A stretch of 64,000 nucleotides of DNA from Glandiceps talaboti (lineage: Eukaryota > Hemichordata > Enteropneusta > Spengelidae), in the NCBI RefSeq assembly GCF_964340395.1, contig NC_135566.1, positions 20,228,797 to 20,292,796 on the forward strand, in the 5' to 3' direction. Below the pieces are notes generated by a model. That model saw only the letters and a program-made list of their open reading frames with translations. It was not told the DNA's origin and made no database searches. Shown here piece after piece: positions 38,201-50,913 of this stretch (the stretch's first letter is position 1; every line of letters begins with the position of its first letter). The position numbers and the translations under genes were made by a program.

Positions 38201-39185
38201 TCAGTTTGTTTGTTTACTCCATGTCTTTCATCACAACTGTTTGTTTCAGTTTATTTGTTTATTTACTTCATGTCTTTTATCAGAACTGTTTGTTTATTTA
38301 CTTCATGTCTTTTATCACAACTGTTTGTTTCAGTTTGTTTGTTTTTACTCCAAGTAAAATCTGTTTGTTTGTTTACTCCAAGTCTTTTATCACAACTGTT
38401 TGTTTCAGTTTGTTTGCCTCGTCTTTTATCACAACTGTGTGTTTCAGTTTGTTTACTTCATGTATTTTATCAGAACTGTTAGTTTCACTTTTGTTTGTTT
38501 ACGCCATGTCTTTTATCACAACTGTTTGTTTCAGTTTGTTTGTTTACTCCTTGCCTTTTATTACAATTGTTTGTTTGTTTGTTTACTCCATGTCTTTTAT
38601 CACAACTGTTTGTTTGTTTACTTCATGTCTTTTATCACAACTGTTTGTTTCAGTTTGTTGTTTACTGTTTTTTATCACAACCATTTGTTTCAGTTTGTTT
38701 ACTCCATGTCTTTTATTACAAGTGTTTGTTTCAGTTTGTTTGTTTATTTACTTCATGTCTTTTATCACAACTGTTTGTTTCAGTTTGTTTGCCTCGTCTT
38801 TTAACACAACTGTTTGTTTCAGTTTGTTTGCCTCGTCTTTTAACACAACTGTTTGTTTCAGTTTGTTTGTTTATTTCATGTTTTTTATCAGAAGTGTTTG
38901 GTTCACAGTTTGTTTGTTTACTCCGTCTTTTATCACTACTGTTTGTTTCAGTTTGTTTGTTTACTCCATGTCTTTTATCAGAACTGTTTGTTTCAGTTTG
39001 TTTATTTCATGTCTTTTATCAGAACTGTATGTTTCAGTTTGTTTGTTTACTGCATGTCTTTTATCACAACTGTTTGTTTCAGATTGTTTGGTTACTTCAT
39101 GTCTTTTATTAGAACTGTTTGTTTCAGTTTTGTTTGTTTGTTTATTTCATGTCTTTTATCACTACTGTGTTTGTTTACTTATCAC
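32270..39185. repeat. 45-bp minisatellite array, about 6.9 kb
   Basis: The basic unit is 45 bp, made of 'ttgtttcagtttgtttgttt', then 'actccatgtcttttatca', then g/c and 'aactgt'. GTTT insertions or losses make 37- to 53-bp variants, and c/g at one position separates 'atcacaac' from 'atcagaac' units. By length there are about 150 units. The + strand is extremely T-rich and A-poor. The + frames are open for up to 1558 codons because the unit length is a multiple of three and lacks stops. The translation is a monotonous Phe/Cys/Leu/Val/Ser repeat and is not treated as a gene. Confidence 0.95.
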
Positions 39186-40500
39186 AACCATCTGAAAATT
39201 CCAGAAGCACATATTTCATCCATTTTAGTTGAGGTTTCCAAATCTTCAGTGTTATTTTATTCCAACCATCGCAATCGGGCTTGGTTATTTTAATTTCCAG
39301 TTGGCATCACAAGTACTGTATTCCATCAATCTCATGAGGATAAGGTTTCCAAATTTCCATAGGCATCACATAGAAGATCTTTCCTATTAGGATGTGTAGG
39401 ATTCCAAACTTGTAGTATGCATTAAGGCTAACATCCCTCTGTCTATGCCATTGCAGTGACACTTCCATACCAAAAGACAAAAACAGTGCATCTTTTTCAT
39501 GTACTTGCTGTCTTTTGGGATGCAATTTTGATAACCTGATGGTGTAACACTCTATAGAGTATACTTGACTGATCTAGACTTTGATTTGCTCTTCTCCCTC
39601 TGTTCAGTTTGTAAATTCCAAATCATTGTCCTCCTTCAGGGGCCATCATCTTTGGGATGAAATTGACCGTTTTATGTAGTGGTGCAAGTGTATCCATATT
39701 CTGAAAAAAGGAAACAAAAATCAATGTCAGTGTTCTGAGGATGGATACACAAGTATGGTACCCAATGTAGAAGTCCACCTTAGTTTCACCATTGGAGGAT
39801 AAAAATGATTCACCACTAACAATATTGAAAATCATAAATACAAATGTCAATTATGTTTAATGAATACCAACATATTTTTGACAAATCTGAATGGACATTT
39901 ACGCATATTATTACTATCGGTATTAATATTGATTTTTACAATAAAAATAATGATTTTACGAATACAAATATGTAAATTAACCAGTGAAATCATGACTTTT
40001 ACAAATTCTTTGTAAACATGTGACATCATAAACTTTGGTCAAACATTTTTTTTGACCAAAATAATTTCTCCAAGTCCCCCTACCATAAATTCTGACCCTG
40101 GCTTTAGTTTGATTATGCATGGCGATGGGAATCGACTTAGTTTTTATCATTATTTACACTGGGTACACAGAATCATGTATTTCTAAGGTAGTTGCATATG
40201 TTAGGGTACTGATGAATTAGTTTTTCATAAAAAGTTAAAATATTTATTTGAGGATCAGATGCAGGTTCTTTGGCTCACTTTTCCTTCATAATATTTCATA
40301 ATAAAGACGAGATAAATACACTATGTGTTTCATGTATTATGTTGAGTCTATATTTGAAGTTGTGGTTTCTGTGGTGATTTTGTACACTTTCAAGCATATT
40401 ACTGATTTTTTTGTCGATTTTCACTTAAAATTATTTAACTTTAACAAAGAGTCAAATATAGTCATTTTTTTCAACTGTGAAACTTGAGTACTTAACTAAA
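39186..40500. other. No gene recognised
   Basis: AT-rich sequence between the 45-bp array and element copy A. Short ORFs at 39307-39525 and 39623-39850 (- strand) have no recognisable features. Confidence 0.5.
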
Positions 40501-40662
40501 CAAGCGACCTATCGGTCAGAATAGCTCCGCTGTTTTTTTTTGTTTTTTTTTATTTATTTTGGTGACATGTAGAAGTGGTTCAGTTCTTCAGCTCTTTACT
40601 ATGCAGTTTTGTTTTAGCGATGCAATAAAGTGGTTAGTGGTTTCATATGATGTCTCACTATA

Positions 40663-41966
40663 ATCTCTGTTTTTAACAGAGATTTGTTCTCAAATGAAAA
40701 CGACCAGACAGACTTTGTCTTCAATGGTCAAGGTATAAAGACAGTAACGAGATATACATATTTAGGTATAGTTTTTACAGAGAACGGGTCTTTTAAAGCT
40801 GCTTTTAAACAGCTGGCCGATAAAGCGTCAAAAACTATTTTCTCGGTCCGAGCGGCACTGGGAAATGAATTATCACCTAAACTGTACATGAAGATTTTTG
40901 ACACCAAAATACTTCCAATATTAAATTACGCAGCTGCTGTACTTGGTAATTTACATGTTAATTTGCTCGAAAATATCCAAATCAAATGGGCAAAGTTTAT
41001 TCTTGGAGTTCCACAACACACAACAAATGCAGCTATTCTAGCAGAACTTGGAAGATACCCAGTAGAGCTTGGTCGACAATTAGATATCATACGTTTTTGG
41101 TACAGAACATCGAAGTTACCATTTGATAGACTTTCTCATAAAGCACTAAACGACGTAATAACCCTCGGCGAAAGTGGAAAATCAAAATGGGCAAGGTCTA
41201 TCAAGGGGGTGATTTTCAATGCCTGTGACCAGGGAACATTGTGGAGTAATCCCTTGAGCATTTGCATTGGAAAATGTATAAGTGAAAGGGTACAATCTCT
41301 GAAAGGTGAATATTTTTGTGAATGGAAAAAACAAGTTTTTGATGATAACCGTAGAAATCCAACGCAACGAAATAAACTTAGGACGTATAGAACATTTAAA
41401 CCCAACATTTATTTTGAACCATATCTTGTTATTTTGAAAAGTTTTCAACTCCGACATTTTTATACAAAGTTTAGATGCTCCTGTCATAAGTTAATGATCG
41501 AAATGGGTAGATATATAAATATACCAGTAGAAGACAGAATATGCTGTGTGTGTGACTCCAATGAAGTGGAGTCTGAAATTCATTTTTTGATGAGTTGCTC
41601 TAGGTACAGTCAACAAAGGCAGAGTTTCTTTCAAACGATATCCACTATTTACTCTGATTTTATGGATAAGGATGACGAGACTAAGTTCATCGTAATAATG
41701 TCAAGTATAGATAAAACTATTGTAGTGACGACTGCAAAATTTATAATAGATTGTTTCAGGATCAGGGACAGTATTTGATCTCCTTTTTGTTTGCATTGTA
41801 GTCTTTTATATAAATTATATATATTTCTCAGCTGTTTTGTGATTTTGGCTCACGTGACCTCCTTTATTCGTTCTTATGTATTTATGTAACCCTCCTTCGG
41901 GGATAAACGGAGGTATGTTCCGTTATTGGAATAAAGAAAGACTATACTATACTATACTATACTATA
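40663..41966 (+). mobile_element. 5'-truncated CR1/L2-like LINE with (ACTAT)n tail
   Basis: It is inserted in copy A exactly between 'gatgtctcactata' and 'aaaacacattttacacag', a site that is uninterrupted in copy B at about 60211-60235. The insert ends 'ggaataaagaaag' followed by (ACTAT)5 that merges with the target's own ACTATA. The ORF is open from the very first base of the insertion, so the 5' truncation happened on integration. The group (CR1, L2 or a relative) is not certain. Confidence 0.85.
40684..41778 (+). pseudogene. LINE ORF2 C-terminal part (364 codons)
   Basis: It starts within the thumb of the reverse transcriptase (TRYTYLGIVFTENGSF, the YLG motif) and continues through the conserved C-terminal region to a Cys/His cluster, CCVCDSNEVESEIHFLMSC (C-x2-C...H-x4-C) at about residues 285-305, then a TGA. 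There is no endonuclease and no catalytic YADD. The frame has no stop, which points to a fairly recent insertion. No start codon belongs to this ORF: reading is open from the insertion edge at 40663. Confidence 0.85.
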
Positions 41967-43687
41967 AAACACATTTTACACAGAAGTTGGTAATGTATTG
42001 TACTTTTATACCATAGTCACCATTTTATAACAAAAATCTACTGTTATGAAAAATTGCACAAAATCTCAGGGAAAAAATGACTGGGAAATGCACACAAGAA
42101 AAAAAATTAAAAAAGAGGATTTTGAGGTTGGCTATAAATAATTCCAGTGTCTTACAGCTGTAACCCTGGAAAATTTTAATGATGAATGAAATAAACTAGG
42201 GATCTAAAATAATTTTGAGGCAATTTGAATTTCAATTTTCTAACAAATTTACCAAGTCAACAACATTCAACTTGTACTAGTTGTAGTAGATATATATATA
42301 TATATATATAGGGAAGAAATGTATTAATCGCCATCTTAGTTTCCGTACGGCGACAATCCCCAAGTACCCGAAAGAGAGTCATTCTCAGCCAACAGGGTTC
42401 GACACTGGAGTAAAAGTCACTATCCCACAGGACTAGTAAAATTGATAACATAGTAGTCCTGCAAAAAATTTGGTGGTCCTATCTTTAAGTGCTTTCGCTT
42501 GTTCACTTAGGCTCTTCATCTCTCTTCGTTTTTGCTCTACTTCTAATTCACTTTTCCAAACCCCATATTTATTTCAAACACTGTTGTAATTGAAGTCTAT
42601 TTCGTTGTAGTTGTTTGTGCATCATCAACTCCTTACTGTAATTTTATTCTCTTTTTTATGTTTTGGAGCTTCTTCTCTTTTTTTTGTTGCTTTCTGTGAG
42701 TAGTGAGGAGTAATAAGATGTTATGTGGTCTTATTTCTAGCTTAAATACTACATAACATTTCTGGTACACATTGATCTAACTATTGCATTTTTAAAAGAC
42801 AAAAAATTACCTTCCCATAGAGCAAGTCTTTATAGTGTTGTCCTTAGTGCATATTAGAATGTATTTACAACATAAAAATAAATAAATTTGAAGGTTACCA
42901 GCAGTTACAGCAAAATTTTGTTACTAATTACATGTACAAGTCACTTCGTCTATTTTCGTGTCTATGTACTTCCGGGTTGACATAAACGTTAAACGTGATA
43001 GTACAGTCGGCCCTATAATTACTAAGAAATGACAAAACCGTTCGCAAAATAAAGTTCAGGATTTTAATTTTTCAAACTGAATACCAAAACATGAACACGG
43101 AACACGGAATCGTGTTACTAAGTAAGTTAGCAGTTTCATTGTAGGCTGTAAGTTGTACCGGTAAAAAAACCGATCATCACATCATGTAGGAAGTACAAAA
43201 ACATAGAACACGTTGTTTTCTTGCTGAATAAACTCACTGAAATAACAACACGGTCAAATTGCGTCTTCGATTTTGACAGCCACCATTGTTATGATTGAGC
43301 TTCACTAGTTCCGTTGAACGTGGCCGGGCGAACGCCGACATCCAATTTGTACAGTGTTTTTACAAAGGGAGCTCGTCAATAACCTACCGAATAATTAACT
43401 CAGAAACGTAGTTTAAATACTAACTGATCTAAGAATTACTGTTCAGAAAGACTACGCATCCGTACATAAATACGAATTCATGCGACAAAGATTTCAACTT
43501 TACTATTTACTTGTTACAGTGTAGAGGACTTATTAGGGCGGCCCTTTTTATTTTTCTGTTTCTCATCTCCCGACCGACCCTAATTTGCAGCTCCGACATC
43601 AGAAAAAAAAAAGTGTTTTTATTTCCGACCGACCCCTGAGCACAGCAAAATAGTAAGGTTCCCCATGGCGTCTTAGGCCAGTTCTGC

Positions 43688-44790
43688 CGAGGCCACGACC
43701 TTGCGACATTGGCCCCCTAAAATTACAAATAAAGCAATAATTTTCCCACCTTTCATCGCTTTGCCGGGCGCATTCATTTTACGGCAGACATCAAAATTAT
43801 CTAAGTCCACGGCCGGACCAGGCCAGGCGCTGACTCGACGTGAATCCCACAAGAAGTATACTGACTCAGTGACTGCGTAAGGGAAAGTTTTGTTGACATC
43901 ATATAAGATACAGTGACAACGCGCAGTTCTATTGTTATCATAAAAAATGCCACAAAAAGATCAACTTTGATAAACTTAATCTACAAATTAAAACATTAGA
44001 GGGATTAGATGAGACGTCGAAATGGACGTCTCTCATCACATGTTTTGTCTACTGTCACTGTCGTGACCTCTGACCTAATCACTGACGTGAGAAACACTGA
44101 ACTTGCTACCGGAACATCTATCTGCCATGCCACAGCTCAGAAGCCTTCGTGAACCAAATTTATGGGACAGGTTGTGATTTTCATTTGTTGATGGGTTAAA
44201 TTAAATGAGTACATGTGTATTTTGATTCCGAAAAAGCTGTGTTAGGGGATCGTGTTGCATGATGTTGACAGTGCTAGTGACACATGTGAATGTTGGGCAC
44301 TGAATGCGTAATCACTGGCATGGCCACTATAGACGGCCGATGCATGTGCGCCCGGTCAGACACGAAGAACGAACTTGTTGTGCAAATCAGAAAAACATTA
44401 ATGTAATATTTACAGAGCATCCCAACTTTGACTTTGTTGATAGTTTTAGTTAAAGATTCAAGTTCTGAGTTTCAATGACACCTAATGTCAGCTTTCCGTA
44501 TCATTGCAAGTTTACGGTACGTAACTATGCTGTCATTTGATATAGCAGGACCAAATCATGATACACAGCCAGTAAGGGTTAATTAATAAAAAAATAAATT
44601 ATTTTAAAGTTTGTTTGACTATTATTTGTAAGTTTTTCGTTCACATTTGGTACTTTTTAAAGTCAGGGATTTTTTTTCTTCAGGAATGTCATGAATTTGA
44701 AGAGGGAATGATAAACACAGCAGTGTACTAAAAATTTTAAAAATGAAACAAGTGGTTACAAGTATAGGATTTCTCAAAGTTTTTATTCAA
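43688..44790 (+). repeat. Dispersed repeat, inverted copy at 62468-63492
   Basis: Aligns over about 1.1 kb with the reverse complement of 62468-63492. Shared blocks include 'ttggccccctaaaatta', 'gcgcattcattttacggcag', 'aaatttatgggacaggttgt' and 'aaacaagtggttac'. Divergence is moderate, with several indels. No ORF is conserved between the copies, so it is probably non-coding. Confidence 0.75.
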
Positions 44791-44934
44791 TCATATGTTC
44801 ACTGTGACTTATTTTGAAGTTGTTCATTGTCCTTGTCTGAAAAAATTATAAATTTTAGCACTGCTATTCATTGATATTCAGATTAAAAATTGTGACTACC
44901 TGGCTGTCCAATCTTTCTAAACAATATATCATTC

Positions 44935-44939
<5 letters not shown>

Positions 44940-45020
<81 letters not shown>
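44940..45020. repeat. (TA)n microsatellite, left of hairpin
   Basis: A pure AT tract of about 80 bp. A second tract at 45235-45332 flanks the other side of the 159-bp palindrome. Confidence 0.95.
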
Positions 45021-45022
<2 letters not shown>

Positions 45023-45077
45023 AATAGTATCAAACTCGTAGAATAGAGTGCTCGATGCTTGGGTAAGCAGGGCGGGA

Positions 45078-45334
<257 letters not shown>

Positions 45335-45474
45335 TAAAATTACATAATCTTAATTGACTTCTTTTTCTAAGGTGTAATGTGTAGTACACAATTTTCAAAA
45401 AATAGCTTACTGGGAACTGTTATTATGAATGGAATTTTTTTATGTAGTTAGGTAATGGTCTATACGTAATGGAA

Positions 45475-45512
45475 TATCTCAGACCACAGTATCTCTATAG
45501 TGGTCTGAGATA
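45475..45512. repeat. 13-bp perfect hairpin
   Basis: tatctcagaccac and gtggtctgagata flank a 12-base loop. Second member of a cluster of hairpins. Confidence 0.9.
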
Positions 45513-46021
45513 ATTTATATGAATATTTCATAGACAATAATAATTGACCCCACTCCCTGTCAAATGACACCACTTTTTGGAACCAAGGGGCCTGTGTCCC
45601 CACTTATTGGAAACCTTGGCAGAACACTGTCGTCTAACCCCCCCCCCCTCTCACCCACCCAACCCCTTTGTTACGTCAGAGCAGCATGTGTCTTTCATCA
45701 TGGCTGAAGCCGTTGAGGTTTGATGAGAGACAGGGCTCAAAATTAATACTGTCACGCGGTACATTTTGCTGCAATGTAATAATAGCTCAGAATATTTCCA
45801 TCATTTTCAAAATTATGCTTAAAATTGGTAAAAGTCATACTGCATTCCTAATTTCTTGACCAGTTTTTAGCTTTAAATTAGTTGTATTATCAGGGAAATG
45901 ACCGACTCCATAGCGTTTCATGACCCGATTCCGATGTTTACATTATTACTTTTAATTACTTTTAAACAGTAAATCCCAAAGGGGTTCTGAGTTCTAGAAA
46001 TGTTTACATGTTATCTGGTGG

Positions 46022-46078
46022 ATTATTTTGACAAGTTCACACCCCACTCATAGTGGGGTGTGAACTTGTCAAAATAAT
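46022..46078. repeat. 27-bp perfect hairpin
   Basis: The stem 46022-46048 pairs with 46052-46078 without a mismatch around a 3-base loop (cat). The stem contains 'gacaagttcacaccccact'. Confidence 0.95.
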
Positions 46079-46114
46079 ATATATGTAGCCATATAGTTCA
46101 TGGCTACATATATA
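46078..46114. repeat. 15-bp perfect hairpin
   Basis: tatatatgtagccat and atggctacatatata around a 7-base loop, directly abutting the 27-bp hairpin. Confidence 0.93.
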
Positions 46115-48218
46115 CACCCATCAGGATGATAAGTATTTAATCATCTTCTTACAAAGTTGTTCTACAGACTTGTCAACCTTGCTAAAATGAAGGAAAGAGA
46201 CTTGTAACAAGGAAATCAATAAAGAGAAGAGAAATGAAGTTGTATAGAGACTAACAGGACAGAAAGGACAGAGAATAGAACTGAAAAAATACATTTTTTT
46301 TTTCTTGCCCCCCTTTTTTTTTTATTTCGCCCGCCCGACCCGCCTGACTATTCCATTGGAGATGAGAAACAAAAAAAAAAAAAACCTCACCCTTATACAC
46401 ATATCATCGTACAACTAATTTTATTGGCTATAATATTAGCTACATTTGAAAGGTCTCACTTGATTGGCTCATCGTTCGCTATTCCCGTTTTCAAGAGACA
46501 CCCCGCCAGAATAAAGTGCCACGTAGTACAGCAATGGCGCGAGATTGTCTGTTGGGCGACTTTCCCACCGGGTGTTCTTTTCGAAAACTACACAACACAT
46601 GCTTTTATGACACGGAATCATAAAAAATCTACCCCGTTTCCAAACTAATCGTAATTTTATCGCGAATAGACAACCGGAGTTGGTCAAAATAGCAAATTAA
46701 AAATCAAATGAATTTTACTATGACCGTGAATTCATCATATAGCCGGTGGTTTGAATTCTGAGCTCCCTGATATACCTATCGAAAAGTCACTATCCCGTCG
46801 GAGGGCATTTTAGTAACCTTTACTGGTACATGGTCCTTACAGAAAGTTACTAGATAGACTCGCGGGATAGCGGACCAGCGTGTATGTCGAACCCTTGCCA
46901 TACGTTACAGCATAGACCCTCCTGGTTACAGTGGTAACACTCGTTCATGTTCGATTACCTTTCATAAAGAAAACACAACGAAATGGTTGAAGTGATCTTT
47001 TTTTTAATTTCTTTTCATCACAACAACAAAATCTGTGCGATCAAAAGTGTTGTAAACTAAACCAGAAAGAATTATCGGGCTGGCTAAACTTCCCGATGAA
47101 CTGGAGTAAAGTCCTAGTCCAAGTAAGCCCCGATAGTACGTGAGAAAATCGTCTCAAACTAGCGATACAACTTTCAAAATATAACTTGACATGTCTTCAT
47201 TTGTTAGAGTTATACAATTCAAGACGGGGTTTCACTCGAAAACAACAATTCTGTGAATAATGACACTGAACGCAGCGATTTCTCGGACGATGTTACCACT
47301 GCACTGTAACGTATGGCTGACAACGACTTGCTTCTGGGTTAGTCCCTCGTGCATCCGGGTACTTGGGATTGTCGTGCATTATTACCACATCGGCAATTTT
47401 GACGCTGTAATTTTGCCACCAATATTGATCGTACAAAAACAAAACTCCATAAATGAACCACAAAGTACTTTCCCTTTCAAAATGTGGTAATTTTAGAAAG
47501 AGTATTATCGTTTTTATTGACGACTGACTCTGTCAAAAACACTTCAGTTCAGGCATGGAAGACTTCTCACAATGATCATGAGCTATGAGGTGCATATACT
47601 GGAATGAACCATTCTGTAGGAGGGGTGGTGTGTGAATTGGATTTGAAGTTTACAAACCTTTTTCGAACAAATATTTGTCATTTGGGCGCACAATGCGTAG
47701 AATTAAGACTATAGCACATATTACATTGCTTGTTTGATGTCAATAGTGTCTTTTGAAAAGTTGCACTTTACCTAAAGTCTCGCGGACTGATTTCCAATAT
47801 GGCGTCGGTCATTATGCTCATTAACATATTCATTTTTTTTTCAAATTTCAAAAAAAAAATCATAAAAAATAGAAGAGACTTGAAATTAACAAATCTAAGT
47901 AAGCTACCCCCTGTGCATCAACACACCAGATATCAAAGCAATCTGACTTAAACTTTATGAGGAGTTGATGAAAATGTCATTTTTGGAAAAAAAATCATAA
48001 AAAATTGAAAATGGCACAGATCAACTTGGTATGAACAAATCTGAATAGCCTCCCCCAGGGAACATGCACACCAAATATCGAAGAATTCCGACTGTCACTT
48101 TCGCAGTAGATAGTGAAAATATAAAAGTTTGACGGACACCTATGATTCACTCTACTCTCTATACCTCAATACCCACCTATACCTAAAGCTACGCTTTCAG
48201 CTTTCGCTGACAGCGGAG

Positions 48219-48470
48219 CTAAAAAAGTTCACTGGGTTTGCTTAGTTTTTCTCGCAATGTCTTGTAATAATCATTGAAAGTTGTATTTTTGCAATTTTTC
48301 TTACATAAATTAACATTTTTCACACTTGTCGATGCTAGATCTCTCCGTTCCCTCAAGATTTTTACTATCCGGAGGAACCTTTTTTCGGTATAGTGTCTCG
48401 ACCGAGTACTGTCTACAAATTTGAGACACCTGGGATGGTCCGACGGCAAGCTAAATAGTTTTGGACTTCA
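48219..48470 (-). CDS. Unassigned basic ORF abutting the end of copy A
   Basis: On the - strand a frame runs from about 48470 (PKLFSLPSDHPRCLKFVD) through RSRHYTEKRFLRIVKILRER to KLSKPSEL, then enters the end of copy A and stops. The Lys/Arg-rich helical composition is more protein-like than most frames here. It may be a host exon or transposon fragment cut by the insertion of copy A. No family is recognised. Confidence 0.25.
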
Positions 48471-49615
48471 TAACATGTGCTAAATAAAGAGCTGAGAAAA
48501 TGGCAAATTTGCATAATTAGACCCTTTCTGCTCTACAAAACCTGGTGGGAATGTTCAAAAAGACACTTCAACAGGTGTTTCCTGTGACTTGCAATTCTTT
48601 TATTTAACCTTGCCATTTGGTTGTGTATAACTCCTTTGCTACAGACACAGAGAGAAAATGTGGTATTTTGGGAGGGCTATGGAATGTGATGAAAGGAGAT
48701 AGTCAACAGATATAAACGTGTTTGTTTCACCTATCCCACTATCGAGTAACTTATATGATTACATTTCCCGGGTATCCATGAAACTAATGATAAATATGCA
48801 ATAGCTACTTATCATATATGACATTTTGCAATACTATTGGACATCACCATTGGTGATGCCGTAAGACTGAAAGTATATCATGAATAAATTATATTAAATA
48901 CCATCGAATGCCATGCGGTTGTGTGTGTAATATTTACCGAGATTCCAAAGATCGCAAGTCTGTGTTTGACTTATTAGGACCACATGGGAAATGTTCTTTG
49001 ATACTGAAAAGTTGAGATTCAGAATATGAGCGATGGTTTATTCAAGTTTGGCTTTAAACGTGTCTGTCCTGAGGCAAGTGATGGCTCAATCTCCGCGGGA
49101 AAAACCCGGAAATGCAAGCTCAAGTACATCTATATCTCGCGGTGAGTGGACTTGCGCTCCCAGCTTGCGCTATCACAGAAACAATTTTACCCCTCATATA
49201 CAGTTGGCTAAATATGTCAATAATAACGATATTATCGACATTTTATTGTATTCTGATAGAAACTTTCTAATACATAATGATATCTCGGGAAACAAGTACT
49301 TTGTGCTCAAGTACCAGTATGAGCACCAGCACATACTATACTGTGTACAGTTGACCCTGACATAACAGGGAGGTCACAGTGAGGCGATTGAGAACCTGGC
49401 AATGTCCCAGCCATCAGAATGCAACCTTTGGTGTTCCACCACATTTGAAATTTAATTTTGAGCCCTGAGTACACCAAGAAAATGGAAAATCCTCCGGTCT
49501 TCAACCCAGTAAAATCTGGACACTCCCTAAGTATACTGTAATTTTTCAGTGATAAAATAATTTTAAATGGTATGGCAGGCAACTTTACTTTGAGAATTTT
49601 TCTTAGTGTTGTATT
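48471..49615. other. No gene recognised
   Basis: Unique-looking sequence. A 110-codon + strand ORF at 49033-49365 shows no domain, and I could not find supporting splice sites. Confidence 0.45.
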
Positions 49616-49619
49616 CTGA

Positions 49620-49780
49620 ATTATATAATTTCAATTGTGATCAGGAGAGGATATTGTTATCACTTTGACATGTTAAAATAACACCAGATAGCACTCTTTT
49701 AGTTGAATTTCAAAAAATTCGAGGGGTGTGAGGGGGAAACCCCCTTGTCCAGTACCTACCCACACTGCTCCCTTTATTTT
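49620..49780 (-). repeat. Dispersed repeat, inverted copy of 6240-6400
   Basis: Reverse complement of part of the repeat at 6130-6420, sharing 'ttgacatgttaaaataa.acca' and 'actgctccctttattttgattc'-like blocks. Confidence 0.6.
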
Positions 49781-49785
49781 GATTC

Positions 49786-49975
49786 GTATCATACACATTT
49801 TCTGTTTCCTAAGAACAATTAAGATAGATAAGAAACTGGCTTCTCACAGACCACTCATTGCCCCCAATACAAATATAAACATCATCATCTCACCCCTACT
49901 GATACACAGACACACACATTGTCCTTGGAACAAACCACAGACCCTCCACCCACAGGATACGCAACTGCGTCATTT
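49786..49975 (+). repeat. Left partner of an inverted repeat flanking the Tx1-like LINE
   Basis: Matches the reverse complement of 57276-57525 (for example 'cacattttctgtttcctaag' against 'cttaggaaacagaaaatgtg', and 'gaccctccaccc.acaggata'). The right copy is longer because of an extra segment in its middle. Confidence 0.7.
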
Positions 49976-50913
49976 CCTTTGAAGCGATGTGCATTTGCAT
50001 ACATTATGTATGATTAATCCGATTACGTATAGCGGTAATGCAGACTTCCTGTCCGGGCTGTAAAAACCTCACAACGCTACAAAAGGTGAGAACAGATTAT
50101 ACGTGGTTATGTTAATTTATGTTAATGACCACAACACATCATGGTATGGCATGGCATCTTCCAGTGAGGATCATGAATTTTGTGGTGTCTTTGATGACGA
50201 TTTTTGTCAGCTATTTATACACAAGGAAGGACTCGATAGTTGAACAAGCGGATAATGGCATTCATACTGTCGTACACCATGTTTATAGGCAACGCAAAGT
50301 ACTTTCCTCCCCACTAAATGGGTTCCCGTTCGAAGATACCTTGTATCATGAAGCCATACAAAATCATGTAACACACAATTATGATGAAAATATGTAATTT
50401 TCCTATACGTAGATAGAAAGACTGGAAGTTTAGATAAAAATCTACAATACCAGCTGTTTTAAATCAATGCCTACCTCTAGAATTTGAAGAATGGATGTAA
50501 AGTTTTGTGAAACACATAATCGATCGAACTTCGTACATTTCTACAATGTCATGTATTTCTATGCCATTTTAATAGCCCATACATAACACACTGGCACATG
50601 TACTACACTCATGAACATAAAAGTTTTGTACTTTTCAACTCAAAGAAGTCAAAAATTCATTCAAATATTAAAGTTGAGTCACAACTTGAAAGGTAATCTG
50701 TGTAAATACAATCTCTCAAATCACATTTGGAGTACTTCTCATTTTCTCAGTTAGTTCGGTCATAGTTTGGCTGAGAACGATGTAAGGTTTCAAATTCTGC
50801 AAAGACAATCGACTAGAGAACTGCACATGCGCCAACTGTAGAAACATCGTTGGGACGGCTCCGTAAATGCTAGCTTTAAAAATCACGTTAAATTGAACCA
50901 ACACTACCGGAAA

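Noticed and set aside
34519-39195. An uninterrupted reading frame of 1558 codons on the + strand, and many others between 32160 and 39293
   Set aside because: It is made only of the 45-bp unit. The unit length is a multiple of three and lacks stop codons in all three + frames, so open frames are expected. The product is a monotonous Phe/Leu/Cys/Ser/Val repeat, and the frame hops between unit variants.
42390-42410. A tRNA-like B box ('gggttcgac')
   Set aside because: The full GGTTCGANNCC consensus is not met, there is no A box at the right distance, and there is no cloverleaf. The same string recurs as part of an inverted repeat near 46888.
49033-50397. ORFs of 110 and 92 codons upstream of the Tx1-like LINE
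   Set aside because: No recognisable domain, no good splice sites and no similarity to the LINE; treated as chance frames.
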